A stretch of 64,000 nucleotides of DNA from Martelella alba (GCF_006516955.1 NZ_VHLG01000002.1:186001-250000); one strand, 5' to 3'; counted from the first letter of the stretch, positions 26,160 to 35,259 are shown. The notes: a model not told the origin generated them from the sequence alone. A program made the numbers and translations.

Positions 26160-27494
26160 ATGCATGCAATAGGCAGATTGATATGCGGCGCAGTTTTGCT
26201 GGCTGCGACGGGAGTGCCGGCCTTGGCCGAAAACAGAATTGACGTAATCCGGCCGGATGCGCCGGCGCTTGCCCAATATGGAGACCAGACGGTAGGCGTA
26301 CGCGAACTATTACTGACCCACGAGAATCAGATCGACATCGCCAACGTCACCGCAGACATGACGTCACCGGATCAGATGCCGCATTATGATCGCCCGCTGC
26401 CGGTCGAAATCTGGTATCCGGCCCAAAGCGATGCAACCGGATCGACCACGCTGAAGGCCTATATGCGCGACGGCAAGACGCTGGTTGATCTTCATGGGAA
26501 AGCCATTCTGGACGCAGCACCGGCAAAGCCGGAAGCGGGTTTTCCGCTGGTAATCGTCTCGCATGGTTATCCCGGCAACCGCTTCTTGATGTCGCCGATT
26601 GCTGAAAATCTGGCATCCAAGGGCTATGTGGTCGTATCGATCGACCATACGGACACGACCTACAGCACCTTGCGATCCTTTCCCTCGGCACTGGTCAACC
26701 GCTCGGAAGACCAGATGTTCGTTCTCGATGAAATCGCCCGCCTGTCGGAAGATCCCGGCAGCTTCCTGCACGGCCTGGTCGACGCTGACGATACCGCGAT
26801 TGTCGGCTATTCGATGGGCGCCTATGGAACGCTCGTCTCCGTCGGCATCGGCCTGACGGATCAGGCGGTCGAGGCTACCGAGGGCTTTTGGCATGCGCCA
26901 GCCGGAACGCTGGAGCGCTATCGGGCAAGCTCTGACGCCTATCGCGACCGTTTTGATCCGCGTATCAAGACCGCCATCGTCTTTGCCCCGGCCGGTTATT
27001 CCTCGGGCTTCTTTGACGATGAGACACTGAAGGGCATCCGTGTCCCGACACTTTTCATCGGTGGCTCGAATGACGATACCGTCGGCTATGAGGATGGTGT
27101 TCTGCCGACATTCAGAGGTGCCAAGGGCGTCGATCGCGGCTTCCTGGTTTTTGAAGGCGCCAATCACAATGTCGGTGCGCCCATGCCCGCGCCCGAGGAA
27201 GCCTGGGTCTACGATCCCGACCTGAAATTCAATCTTGCGATGCACTATACCGATTTTGTCTGGGACAATGTGCGCATGAACAATATCGCCACCCACTTCG
27301 CCACCGCATGGCTCGGCAAATATCTGAAGGGCGATACCGCAATGCAGGACTATCTGGATCTGGTGCCGGTCTCCAATGATGGCGTTTACGATATGGCAGA
27401 CGGCAAACCCGCCGCGGACCACAGCTATTGGGCCGGCTTCCAGCCGCGGACCGCACAGGCACTGCGCTTTGATTTTCTGAGTGCCGATCAGTAA
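26160..27494 (+). CDS. secreted alpha/beta hydrolase (dienelactone hydrolase/PAF-acetylhydrolase-like)
   Basis: A 444-aa exported serine hydrolase. A Sec signal peptide (MHAIGRLICGAVLLAATGVPALA, residues 1-23) precedes the mature ENRIDVIRP. The oxyanion-hole segment is VIVSHGYPGNR near residue 127, the nucleophile elbow is GYSMGAYG near 219, and the acid and His are probably in IGGSNDDTVGYEDG and FEGANHNVGA (about 301-340). ATG 26160 has GAGGAG 7-9 bp upstream. The divergent LacI regulator and operator suggest sugar- or ester-induced expression; the substrate is unknown. Confidence 0.85.
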   Translation: MHAIGRLICGAVLLAATGVPALAENRIDVIRPDAPALAQYGDQTVGVRELLLTHENQIDIANVTADMTSPDQMPHYDRPLPVEIWYPAQSDATGSTTLKAYMRDGKTLVDLHGKAILDAAPAKPEAGFPLVIVSHGYPGNRFLMSPIAENLASKGYVVVSIDHTDTTYSTLRSFPSALVNRSEDQMFVLDEIARLSEDPGSFLHGLVDADDTAIVGYSMGAYGTLVSVGIGLTDQAVEATEGFWHAPAGTLERYRASSDAYRDRFDPRIKTAIVFAPAGYSSGFFDDETLKGIRVPTLFIGGSNDDTVGYEDGVLPTFRGAKGVDRGFLVFEGANHNVGAPMPAPEEAWVYDPDLKFNLAMHYTDFVWDNVRMNNIATHFATAWLGKYLKGDTAMQDYLDLVPVSNDGVYDMADGKPAADHSYWAGFQPRTAQALRFDFLSADQ

Positions 27495-27613
27495 CAGCAT
27501 TTTGCGGATCAATCGTGGCAGGTATCAACGGCCTTTTGATGCCTGCCACACCGGATTTCCTGCTCGGCTTTCACCGTCAATGGCCCCATAAAGTCCCCGG
27601 CAGCTCCTACAAA

Positions 27614-27659
27614 TGAAATTTTCTTTCATCTTGAGAAACAAAATTTCATTTTGCATAAT
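27614..27659 (+). promoter_or_regulatory. uronate-locus regulatory module 1 with promoter
   Basis: Site a is TGAAATTTTCTTTCA (27614-27628). Site b starts 21 bp later (27635-27654, ending TTTCATTTTGC). A promoter fits inside: TTGAGA (27631-27636), 17-bp spacer, CATAAT (27654-27659). The same arrangement occurs at 28931 and 34578. It precedes the TRAP binding-protein gene. Confidence 0.75.
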
Positions 27660-27743
27660 CTATTCCATAAAAGTGATCCTTTCCAATTCATGCCGGCAGA
27701 GGTCATCGCCGGAGGAACGGGACCTTTAATTGGGAGTGAGACA

Positions 27744-28721
27744 ATGAAGAATACGACTTACGCACTTGTCGCGCTTGCGGCAGGTATCGCGCTATCATCG
27801 ACCGCAGCGAACGCGGCGGTGCGCCTGAAACTGGCGGATGCCCTTGCGGCAGACCATCCGACCAGCGTCATCCTGCAGCAATTCGCCGACGAGGTTGAGG
27901 AAAAGACCGACGGCGAGGTCAAGATCCGTCTTTACATGAATGCGGTTTTGGGCTCGGAACGCGAGGTTCTCGAACAGGTTCAAAACGGTGCGGTCGACAT
28001 TACGCGTGTCAGCGCCGCCAATCTGGAAAACTTCAATCCGGTCTACCAGGCCTTCACGCTTCCCTATCTGTTTTCCGATCAAGAGCACTTCTACAAGGTC
28101 ATGGACGGCCCCATTATCGATCCGGTTTATGACGCCTCGATCGAGAGCGGTTTCAAGGGCCTGACCTATTTCGACAGCGGTGCCCGCTCCTTCTACACCA
28201 AATCAAAATGCGTCGAGACGCCGGATGATCTGATCGGCCAGAAACTGCGCGTCATCAATTCGCACACCTCGATCCGGATGGTCGAACTGATGGGCGGCAT
28301 TCCGACACCGCTGCCCTATGGCGAAATCTACACCGCCCTGCAGCAGGGCGTCATCGACGGCGCTGAAAACAATCCCACAGCGCTGACGCTTGGCCGCCAT
28401 GGTGAAGTGGTCAAATGCTACTCGCTCGATGAACATCTGCGCATTCCCGACTTTCTGGTCATCTCCAACAGCGCCCTTGAAAAACTAACGGATGAGCAAA
28501 AGGCCATCATCAAGGAAGCCGCCGTTCACGCCACCGCAGCCCAGAAGCAGGTCTGGAATGAGGCGGTCGACGAAGCGATGCAGCAGATCGCCGATATGGG
28601 CGTCCAGATCGTTCATCCCGACAAGGCGCCGTTCCAGGAAAAGGTTGCGCCGCTGATCGAGGAATACAAGGCCAATCCGGCCATCGGCCAGCTGGTCGAC
28701 GCCATTCAGAACGCCCAGTAA
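27744..28721 (+). CDS. TRAP transporter substrate-binding protein (DctP family)
   Basis: A 325-aa periplasmic binding protein. The signal peptide MKNTTYALVALAAGIALSSTAANA (1-24) precedes AVRLKLADALAADHPTS. Family features are YFDSGARSFYTKSK near residue 142, the ligand-binding Arg in GQKLRVINS near 167, GGIPTPLPYGEIYTALQQGVIDGAEN near 184, and LVISNSALEKLT near 234. ATG 27744 has GGGAGTGAG upstream. Its permeases lie 6 kb away (34755-36582) beyond the catabolic genes, and all are preceded by the same regulatory module. Ligand inferred: uronate-containing mono- or oligosaccharide. Confidence 0.9.
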   Translation: MKNTTYALVALAAGIALSSTAANAAVRLKLADALAADHPTSVILQQFADEVEEKTDGEVKIRLYMNAVLGSEREVLEQVQNGAVDITRVSAANLENFNPVYQAFTLPYLFSDQEHFYKVMDGPIIDPVYDASIESGFKGLTYFDSGARSFYTKSKCVETPDDLIGQKLRVINSHTSIRMVELMGGIPTPLPYGEIYTALQQGVIDGAENNPTALTLGRHGEVVKCYSLDEHLRIPDFLVISNSALEKLTDEQKAIIKEAAVHATAAQKQVWNEAVDEAMQQIADMGVQIVHPDKAPFQEKVAPLIEEYKANPAIGQLVDAIQNAQ

Positions 28722-28930
28722 ACCACATTCGCTGTTTCTTCTGGAAGGCGCCCTTTCGCACAGATCGCGATGATGAAGGCGCCTTTCAACATTCTGAATG
28801 CAGGCAAGGCCGAAACATCCGGTCACAGCGTCTGTGTGGTTACCCCTTCCCATCATCGCGATCCCGATCGAAACCAGCTGCACCACCGGTGCAGCTGAAC
28901 TGCATTTGCGCATCGTCAACCGAACCGCAA

Positions 28931-28976
28931 TGAAATTTTATTTCATATTTCGCAACAGAATTTCATGTTGCATATT
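28931..28976 (+). promoter_or_regulatory. uronate-locus regulatory module 2 with promoter
   Basis: Site a is the perfect inverted repeat TGAAAT-TTT-ATTTCA (28931-28945). Site b (28952-28971) begins GCAACA and ends TGTTGC, also an inverted repeat. CATATT at 28971-28976 is a plausible -10. The 21-bp offset between sites is identical to modules 1 and 3. It precedes the GH105 gene. Confidence 0.75.
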
Positions 28977-29009
28977 ATTACCACAAACAACAATAGCGGA
29001 GGAAAACCG

Positions 29010-30098
29010 GTGCTCTCGGCAAAACACCTGAAACAGAATATCGACCTGGTGGTGGAGGGACTGAAGTCGCTGCGCGACGAGGGAAAATTCAACGAGCCCA
29101 ATCTGGATGGCTCGGCGGGCGATTATGTCAGCTTCAATTCCTGGGAATGGCCGCAAGGCGTTGGTCTCTACGGCCTGGCCCAGATGTGGCGCCGAACCGG
29201 CGACAGTTCGATCCGCACGCTTCTGGAAGACTGGTACGCAGCGCAGATCGAAAAGGGACTGCCGCCGCAGAATGTCAATACCACGGCCCCGATGCTGGCA
29301 CTTTCGCTTCTGTGGCAGGAAACCCGCGATCCCCGCTGGGAAACACCTTTGAAGGATTGGGCTGACCAGCTTCTGGCAGAAATGCCCCGCACACGCAGCG
29401 GCGGCTTTCAGCATAATGTTTCAGACAAGATCAATGATGACGAACTCTGGGACGATACGCTGTTCATGGTTGCGCTGTTTCTGGCCAGCTATGGCCAGGC
29501 GGCCGGGCGCAAGGATCTGGTGAGCGAGGCCGCCTTCCAGTTCCTCATACACACCTTCTATCTTGCAGAACATGAAACCGGGCTCTGGTTCCACGGCTGG
29601 ACCTTTGCCGGTCACCACAATTTTGCCCGGGCACGCTGGGCACGCGGCAATTCCTGGATTTCTGCCGGTGTTCTCGACCTGCTTGAGCTTGCCGAGCTTG
29701 ATCCGGCGACACAGCGCTATCTGAGCGAAGTTGTGAAGGCGCAGCTTGAAACACTGATTGGCTATCAGACTGAAAGTGGCGCCTGGCACACGCTGGTGGA
29801 TGATGCCTCGTCCTACGAGGAGATCTCGGCCACCGCTGCAATCGGTTATGCGCTCCTGAAGGGAGCGCGGCTTGGCATCGGCCCGGCAAGCTGGCGCGAT
29901 GCGGGTCTGAAGGCGCTGAATGTCACCTTGAAGAATATCGGCGAAGACGGAATCGTCGCCAATGTTTCCTACGGCACGCGCATGGGCCACGACCTTCAGT
30001 TCTACAAGGATATCCCGATACAGCCGACCGGCTATGGCCAGTCGATGGCGCTCCTGCTTCTGGTCGAAGCGCTGAATATCGCCCATGAGGAGGCATGA
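29010..30098 (+). CDS. glycoside hydrolase family 105 (unsaturated uronyl/rhamnogalacturonyl hydrolase)
   Basis: A 362-aa (alpha/alpha)6-barrel hydrolase that adds water to the 4,5-double bond of unsaturated uronic acids at oligosaccharide ends, releasing 5-dehydro-4-deoxyuronate, the KduI substrate. The acid/base Asp lies in DELWDDTLFMVALFL (Asp148/149), and RARWARGNSWISAG near residue 206 is the other conserved block. The GTG at 29010 is chosen because GGAGGA lies 6 bp upstream; an ATG at 28965 lacks a site and lies over the promoter module. No signal peptide, so it acts in the cytoplasm on imported oligosaccharides. Confidence 0.88.
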   Translation: MLSAKHLKQNIDLVVEGLKSLRDEGKFNEPNLDGSAGDYVSFNSWEWPQGVGLYGLAQMWRRTGDSSIRTLLEDWYAAQIEKGLPPQNVNTTAPMLALSLLWQETRDPRWETPLKDWADQLLAEMPRTRSGGFQHNVSDKINDDELWDDTLFMVALFLASYGQAAGRKDLVSEAAFQFLIHTFYLAEHETGLWFHGWTFAGHHNFARARWARGNSWISAGVLDLLELAELDPATQRYLSEVVKAQLETLIGYQTESGAWHTLVDDASSYEEISATAAIGYALLKGARLGIGPASWRDAGLKALNVTLKNIGEDGIVANVSYGTRMGHDLQFYKDIPIQPTGYGQSMALLLLVEALNIAHEEA

Positions 30099-30100
30099 TC

Positions 30101-30937
30101 ATGTTTGAAGATACGCGCTATTCCGTCTCGCCCAGAGATGTCAGCAGCTATTCCAATGAACGTCTGCGTGAGGAGTTTCTGCTCGACAGACTGTTCGTCG
30201 CCGACCAACTGCAAATGGTCTATACCCATGTCGACCGCATGATCATTGGCGGCTTTCTCGCCGTCAGCGAAGAGGCAGAGATCGCCGACGGTTCCGCCGT
30301 GGGAACACCCGGCTTCTTCGATGCCCGCGAAATGGGTATCGCCAATCTCGGCGGCACCGGCACCGTCACCGTCGACGGCCAGGTCTTCACACTTGAACAC
30401 CGGGATATTCTTTATGTCGGCCGCGATACGAAATCGGTCAGGCTTTCCGGTAACGACCCGGACAGGCCTGCGGCATTCTACATGAACTCGGTTCCCGCCG
30501 GCTATGCCGTACCCTCAGCCCTGATCCGCCAGTCGGAATCAAAACCGGTGACCATGGGGGATGAGGCCCATGCCAACAAGCGCACGCTCAGAATGTATAT
30601 TCACCCGGAAGTGTCGCCCAGCTGCCTTTTGTTGATGGGCATCACCGAAACAGCCCCGGGCAGCATCTGGAATACCGAACCGCCACATGTGCATGAGCGC
30701 CGTATGGAGGCCTATGTCTATTTCAACATGGCACCGGAAGACCGGGTCATGCATTTCATGGGCGAGCCGAAACAGGTGCGCAATATCGTCGTGGCCGATC
30801 GCCAGGGCATTCTGTCGCCGGCCTGGTCCATCCATATGGGCGCAGGAACAGGCCCCTACTGCTTCGTCTGGGGTATGACAGGTGAGAACAAGGCCTATAA
30901 CGATGTCTCGCCCGTTGCCGTGAAAGATCTGCTGTGA
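30101..30937 (+). CDS. kduI: 5-dehydro-4-deoxy-D-glucuronate isomerase
   Basis: Interconverts 5-dehydro-4-deoxy-D-glucuronate and 3-deoxy-D-glycero-2,5-hexodiulosonate in pectin and glycosaminoglycan catabolism. Starting at ATG 30101 gives 278 aa, the usual length, and puts the zinc ligands at His196, His198, Glu203 (PHVHERRMEAYVYF) and His245 (IHMG), the same numbers as in the E. coli enzyme as I know it. An ATG 6 bp earlier overlaps the GH105 stop, but the ribosome binding site GAGGAGG is better spaced for 30101. The stop overlaps the next start (TGATG). Confidence 0.95.
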   Translation: MFEDTRYSVSPRDVSSYSNERLREEFLLDRLFVADQLQMVYTHVDRMIIGGFLAVSEEAEIADGSAVGTPGFFDAREMGIANLGGTGTVTVDGQVFTLEHRDILYVGRDTKSVRLSGNDPDRPAAFYMNSVPAGYAVPSALIRQSESKPVTMGDEAHANKRTLRMYIHPEVSPSCLLLMGITETAPGSIWNTEPPHVHERRMEAYVYFNMAPEDRVMHFMGEPKQVRNIVVADRQGILSPAWSIHMGAGTGPYCFVWGMTGENKAYNDVSPVAVKDLL

Positions 30938-33441
30938 TGAAACATGAAACGCAAATTGCCGACGCTGGCGCCATGCGCCGGCCGCTCCCGAAAGGGGGCC
31001 CGATCTGCTACTGGCACGTCTCTGCCATTGCCGAGACAGAATATAACGTCGCCGATACCACCATGTCCGGCCATATGGACGCCCAGTTCTTCCTGACCAA
31101 GGAAAAGAACTTCATTCCGCATGAATATCCCTGCCGCACAGAATTCCTGAAAGAAAGGCACGGCAAGCGTCCCGTTCTCGTAGACAGGCAGCGCCCGGCG
31201 CGGGTCTGGACGCCGTTCGGCTCACCACGGGTTGATCTGTCCGGCTTCTGGTTTCGCGCCACCGCCGTTTCGGCCTGGGCCGATACCCGCATCGAGGCCG
31301 AACAGGCGGGAACGGCGCGCCTGAAGCTCAGCTGCTGCGGCGGTGCCGTACTGTTCGTCAATGGCGTCGAGGTGGGGCATATGAGTGTCTATCAACGCAA
31401 TTTCGAAACAGCGGCCGAATTCGAGGTCGCCCTCGAGGCAGGCCTGAACGATATCACGGTCTTCTTCGATGACCTTGCCGAACGCGATGCCCGCTACTTC
31501 TTCGAGCTTGACTATATCGACGGCCCGGAAGCCCAAATTTCGCTTGATGTACCATGTAAGGACAGCCTTGCCGACGAGATGGAAGCGCTGCTGGAAACGA
31601 TGCATTTCGAGCATCCGGCCTATTCTTCCGGAACCGTCGCCTTCAATTGCCCGATCACGGTCAGTGAGGATCTTGATGTCGAGATCGCAGTCGCAGGCGA
31701 TTTCCTTGCCGAGGAGCATGACATCTTCACCAGCCGCCTGGCATCAGGATCGCCACGGCTTGAGGTCGGGGATATCTCGGCATTCCACAGCGACTTCAGA
31801 CATTTCGATGTCCGTCTGTCGTCCGGTGGCCTGACGCTGTCGCGCCCGTTCACGGTTGAGATCGCCCGGTGCGAGGACCAGGGCCGTCCGCCGGAAACCC
31901 TCGACTTACGGATTGATGAAGCGCTCCACCATGTTGCCGACAAGGGTTATGCCGATGCGATTTCGGCGCTCGCCCGGCTTGGCCTCGGCCTTGCCGGCAC
32001 GCGGACCGAAAAGATGATCGAAGTCTCGCTACCGAAAATCGAAAACTGCCACGACTGCGCCGATTTCCATCTTGTGCCGCTGCTGTTCGGCCGGATCCGC
32101 TTCGCCGGTCTGCTCTCGGACACCATCCGCGCACGCATTGATGCAGCGACACTCAACTTCCGCTTCTGGATGGATGAGCCCGGCAATGACGTGCAATGGT
32201 ATTATTCGGAAAATCACGCGCTTCTGTTTCACACGGCCGCCTATCTTGCCGGTCACTTCCACGCCGACAAGGTCTTTATCCGCTCCGGCCTTACGGGAGA
32301 GGAGCAATCGGCACGCGGCGCAGCGCGACTTCGCGCCTGGTTCGATCATTTCGAGTCCTGGGAGATGGCAGAATTCAACTCGGTTCCCTATTTTCCGATT
32401 GATCTGAAAGGCCTGACAACGCTTTACGCACTCGCCCATGACGATGATATCAGGACGCGGGCGGGCAATGCCATTATGCGGCTGATTGCCATTGTTGCAG
32501 CCTCGGCCCATCAGGGCACATTGACGGCAGCACAGGGACGCTCATACGAGCATACACTGATGGCGGCCCGGACCAGCGAATTATCGGCGATCGCCCGTGT
32601 CCTGTGGTCGCGCGGATTTTACGGCCGGACGTTCCAGACCCTGCCGCAATTCCTGCTGTGCCTGCGCGATCATGGTCTCACCCTCCCCGAGGAAATCCGG
32701 GCGGTCGCCTGCCTTTCAGGTGATAGCGCGCGGGAATGGACCTTCTCGCAGGGCGAGAACCGGTTTGCCCATCTTTATCACTACAAGACGGAAGACGCGG
32801 CCATGGGGTCGCTCGCCCGCTATCGCTGGAGCGAGTGGGGCTATCAGGAAACGGTGCTGCAGCTCAGGCTTGGCCATAATCCCGATGCCCAGATCTGGAT
32901 CAACCATCCCGGCGAGGTCATTCACTGCGGCTTCGGCCGTCCGTCCTATTGGGGCGGGTGTGGTTCACTGCCGCGCGTTCACCAGTATCGCGGCCTGGCC
33001 CTCGTCATGTTCGAAACCCATGAAGGGCAACCGGAATTCAGCCATATCTGGTTTCCCGAGCAGGTTTTCGACGAGGCGATCCGGCAGGACCAGCGCGCCG
33101 CTGCCCGTTCGGGCAGAGCCATGGTCGTGATCTCGGGATCCGGGCCACTCGAAGCCGTTCAGACCGGTCCCACGGCAGGCATGGAAATCCGCCAGAACGG
33201 GCGGAAAACCGCCTGGCTGATCCGGCTGGGTGTGGCGGAAACGGCGCAGGGAACGCTTGCCGCTTTCCAGGCACGGTTCAGCGTGCTCAAACCGGAAGAG
33301 GCCAGCAATGGCACGATCGTGGTCAATGATCCGGAATATGGCGTGGTCCGCTTCGGTGACGACGGTACGATCCGTGCCGAGGGGCGCAGACTTGACCCGG
33401 CGGACTGGACCATTGAAGGCAGCACCCATATCTTCGCCTGA
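30937..33441 (+). CDS. large uncharacterised protein of the uronate locus, predicted toroid-plus-beta-sandwich carbohydrate-active enzyme
   Basis: I do not recognise this 834-aa protein. Residues about 90-200 look like a beta-sandwich sugar-binding module (ARLKLSCCGGAVLFVNGVEVG, then LEAGLNDITVFFDD). Residues about 320-640 are helix-rich with the striking block NDVQWYYSENHALLFHTAAYLAG (YYSENH at 422-427), recalling (alpha/alpha) toroid lyases and hydrolases. The last 190 residues look beta-rich. That order is seen in several polysaccharide lyase families. No signal peptide, so a cytoplasmic enzyme acting on imported oligouronides is the simplest inference. ATG 30937 overlaps the kduI stop (TGATG), giving translational coupling. 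Confidence 0.6.
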   Translation: MKHETQIADAGAMRRPLPKGGPICYWHVSAIAETEYNVADTTMSGHMDAQFFLTKEKNFIPHEYPCRTEFLKERHGKRPVLVDRQRPARVWTPFGSPRVDLSGFWFRATAVSAWADTRIEAEQAGTARLKLSCCGGAVLFVNGVEVGHMSVYQRNFETAAEFEVALEAGLNDITVFFDDLAERDARYFFELDYIDGPEAQISLDVPCKDSLADEMEALLETMHFEHPAYSSGTVAFNCPITVSEDLDVEIAVAGDFLAEEHDIFTSRLASGSPRLEVGDISAFHSDFRHFDVRLSSGGLTLSRPFTVEIARCEDQGRPPETLDLRIDEALHHVADKGYADAISALARLGLGLAGTRTEKMIEVSLPKIENCHDCADFHLVPLLFGRIRFAGLLSDTIRARIDAATLNFRFWMDEPGNDVQWYYSENHALLFHTAAYLAGHFHADKVFIRSGLTGEEQSARGAARLRAWFDHFESWEMAEFNSVPYFPIDLKGLTTLYALAHDDDIRTRAGNAIMRLIAIVAASAHQGTLTAAQGRSYEHTLMAARTSELSAIARVLWSRGFYGRTFQTLPQFLLCLRDHGLTLPEEIRAVACLSGDSAREWTFSQGENRFAHLYHYKTEDAAMGSLARYRWSEWGYQETVLQLRLGHNPDAQIWINHPGEVIHCGFGRPSYWGGCGSLPRVHQYRGLALVMFETHEGQPEFSHIWFPEQVFDEAIRQDQRAAARSGRAMVVISGSGPLEAVQTGPTAGMEIRQNGRKTAWLIRLGVAETAQGTLAAFQARFSVLKPEEASNGTIVVNDPEYGVVRFGDDGTIRAEGRRLDPADWTIEGSTHIFA

Positions 33442-33454
33442 GCATCCCGGCCTG

Positions 33455-33493
33455 AAAAAAGGGCGCAGCGCCATAAGACGCTACGCCCTTTCT
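33455..33493. terminator. bidirectional terminator
   Basis: AAAAAAGGGCGCAGCG-ccataaga-CGCTACGCCCTTTCT: a stem of AAAGGGCG/CGCCCTTT continued by AGCG/CGCT with a single bulge pair, A-run on the left and T-run on the right. It lies between the convergent 834-aa protein gene and the LacI gene. Confidence 0.85.
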
Positions 33494-33523
33494 GTCGGAA
33501 GCCGCCAGAACCGGCCCGCCGGA

Positions 33524-34552
33524 CTATCGCCGCTGCCTTGGCGCAGCAGCGGATCCACCCTCTCCCATCGTGCAGGAGAGCTCCATTCTGCGCGGCAGCC
33601 AGGTTTCATTGTCAAGGTGATCGCGCAACATGTCGAGGGCCGCTGCCCCGACTTCACGCATCGGAATCTGAACCGATGTCAGCGGCGGATCGAGAAAATC
33701 ACTCTGCGGCAGGCCATCAATACCCACCACCGACACATCGTCGGGCACGGAAAGGCCAAGCGAGCGAAGACCGAGAATGGCCCCGGCGGCAAGACTGTCA
33801 CCGGCACACAGAACAGCCGTGAAGATGGGTGGCTTGCCATCAATGTAACGCCGCAGCGCATCAATCGCCGCATCGGGCGTCCAGTCGGCAGCGTCCACCA
33901 CCAGATCCCGCCAGTGGACACCCGGAATGGTTTCGATTTCATCCCGCCACCCTTCAAGACGGCGCAGGATCGTGCGCCGCCCGTGGCGGGCCAGAAACAG
34001 AATGCGCTCATGGCCAAGCGATTTCAGGTAACGTGTGGCAAGGGATGCCGCGGCGCGGTTATGGGGCGCAATACTGGAGAGCGCCATCAGCGGATCATCC
34101 CCGTTTACAAGCAGAACCGGCTTGGGAAAGGAACGGGCCGGCGTCAGCATCTCATCTTCATCAATCGTCAGCATCAAGACCCCGGCAATCTCGTCATCGC
34201 CAGCGGCTTCCGCAAGCATCTGCCGCTCTTCTTCCGGGTCGGAAATGGCCCGGGTCACCAGTGTCAGCCCCAGCACTTCGGCGCGCGCACGCATGCCTTC
34301 CAGCACGAAAGCGGTGAACTGATTGCGCTGGTAATCAATCATCGCACTGGCGCTGGCGGCAACAATGACCTTGTAGCCGGCAATCGAGGTCGGCACGTGA
34401 TAATTCTGCGACAGAGCGGCTTCAAGGATCTTCTCCCGAAGTTCGGGCCGGACGCCGGGGGTGCCGGAAAGCGCGCGTGAGGCCGTTGATGGCGAAACCC
34501 CGCAATAGCGGGCTAGATCACTGAGGCGGACGCGCTTGCTGGTCTTTTTCAT
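33524..34552 (-). CDS. LacI-family transcriptional regulator of the uronate locus
   Basis: A 342-aa LacI regulator. The helix-turn-helix is VRLSDLARYCGVSPSTASRALSGTPGVRPELREK (about residues 8-41), and the effector domain begins near 62 (KVIVAASASAMIDYQR). ATG 34552 has GGGAGTG about 8 bp upstream; a GTG 9 bp earlier is possible. It is divergent from the TRAP permeases across module 3. It is the only regulator in the locus, so it probably reads the repeated modules, although those sites lack the central CG of typical LacI operators. Confidence 0.9.
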   Translation of the reverse strand: MKKTSKRVRLSDLARYCGVSPSTASRALSGTPGVRPELREKILEAALSQNYHVPTSIAGYKVIVAASASAMIDYQRNQFTAFVLEGMRARAEVLGLTLVTRAISDPEEERQMLAEAAGDDEIAGVLMLTIDEDEMLTPARSFPKPVLLVNGDDPLMALSSIAPHNRAAASLATRYLKSLGHERILFLARHGRRTILRRLEGWRDEIETIPGVHWRDLVVDAADWTPDAAIDALRRYIDGKPPIFTAVLCAGDSLAAGAILGLRSLGLSVPDDVSVVGIDGLPQSDFLDPPLTSVQIPMREVGAAALDMLRDHLDNETWLPRRMELSCTMGEGGSAAAPRQRR

Positions 34553-34577
34553 TAAAGTCACTCCCTTTGCCTCAATA

Positions 34578-34623
34578 TGAAATATTATTTCATATAGCGC
34601 AATCAGTTTTCATGTTGCAATAT
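34578..34623. promoter_or_regulatory. uronate-locus regulatory module 3
   Basis: Site a is TGAAAT-ATT-ATTTCA (34578-34592). Site b (34599-34618) begins GCAA and ends CATGTTGC. The offset of 21 bp is the same as in modules 1 and 2. CAATAT at 34618-34623 is a possible -10 toward the TRAP permeases. The module lies 25 bp upstream of the divergent LacI gene start and 132 bp before the DctQ start. Confidence 0.72.
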
Positions 34624-34754
34624 AGGTTTCATATTCGCCACGCCCGCGGAGGAACGCGTTACGATGGGCCGGCGGAAAACAGCCACGAATGGAATGGTCG
34701 GGCGAGGCCCTGCGGCAGCTCCTGCGACAGTTCCGTGTGGCATGGAGGAAGCCC

Positions 34755-35258
34755 ATGCTGGACAAGATAAAAACAACACTTGAAAAAATACTGCTCTACC
34801 TGACCTCGGCCATGCTGGCAGTCATGGTCTGCCTGATGCTCTGGCAGGTCTTTACCCGTTACGTGCTGGCATCGCCGGCGCTCTATACCGAAGAGCTGCT
34901 CCGCTTCATGATGATCTGGATGGCCTTCCTCGGATCTGCCTATGCATTCGGAACCCGGCAGCACCTTTCCCTGGTCTTCATGGTCGATGCCATGTCGGGG
35001 CGCAAACAGCTCATTCTTATGCTGATCAATGATGCAGTCATCCTGCTTTTCGCGCTTCTGATCCTGCTGCCCGGCGGCATCAAGGCGGTGACGTCATCGA
35101 TGGAGCAGTTCTCGCCGATCATGCGCATTCCCATTGGCGAGGTCTACATGATCATGCCCATCACTGCGGTGCTGATCGCCATATTGCAAATTCTGAACAT
35201 GGCCGACCTGTTGCGAAACCACAAGCATCGGCACCTTCAGGCTGAAGGGACCCTCTGA
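34755..35258 (+). CDS. TRAP transporter small permease (DctQ family)
   Basis: A 167-aa membrane protein with four hydrophobic segments, of the TRAP small-subunit family (LWQVFTRYVLASPALYTEELLRFMMIWMAFLGSAYAF near residues 31-67 is the conserved core). ATG 34755 has GGAGGAAG 4-7 bp upstream and gives the usual family length; the frame is open 22 codons further up. It is followed after 1 bp by the large permease. Confidence 0.9.
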   Translation: MLDKIKTTLEKILLYLTSAMLAVMVCLMLWQVFTRYVLASPALYTEELLRFMMIWMAFLGSAYAFGTRQHLSLVFMVDAMSGRKQLILMLINDAVILLFALLILLPGGIKAVTSSMEQFSPIMRIPIGEVYMIMPITAVLIAILQILNMADLLRNHKHRHLQAEGTL

Positions 35259-35259
35259 A

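Noticed and set aside
28965-29009. ATG start for the GH105 protein
   Set aside because: It lies inside the promoter module and lacks a ribosome binding site; GTG 29010 follows GGAGGA at correct spacing.
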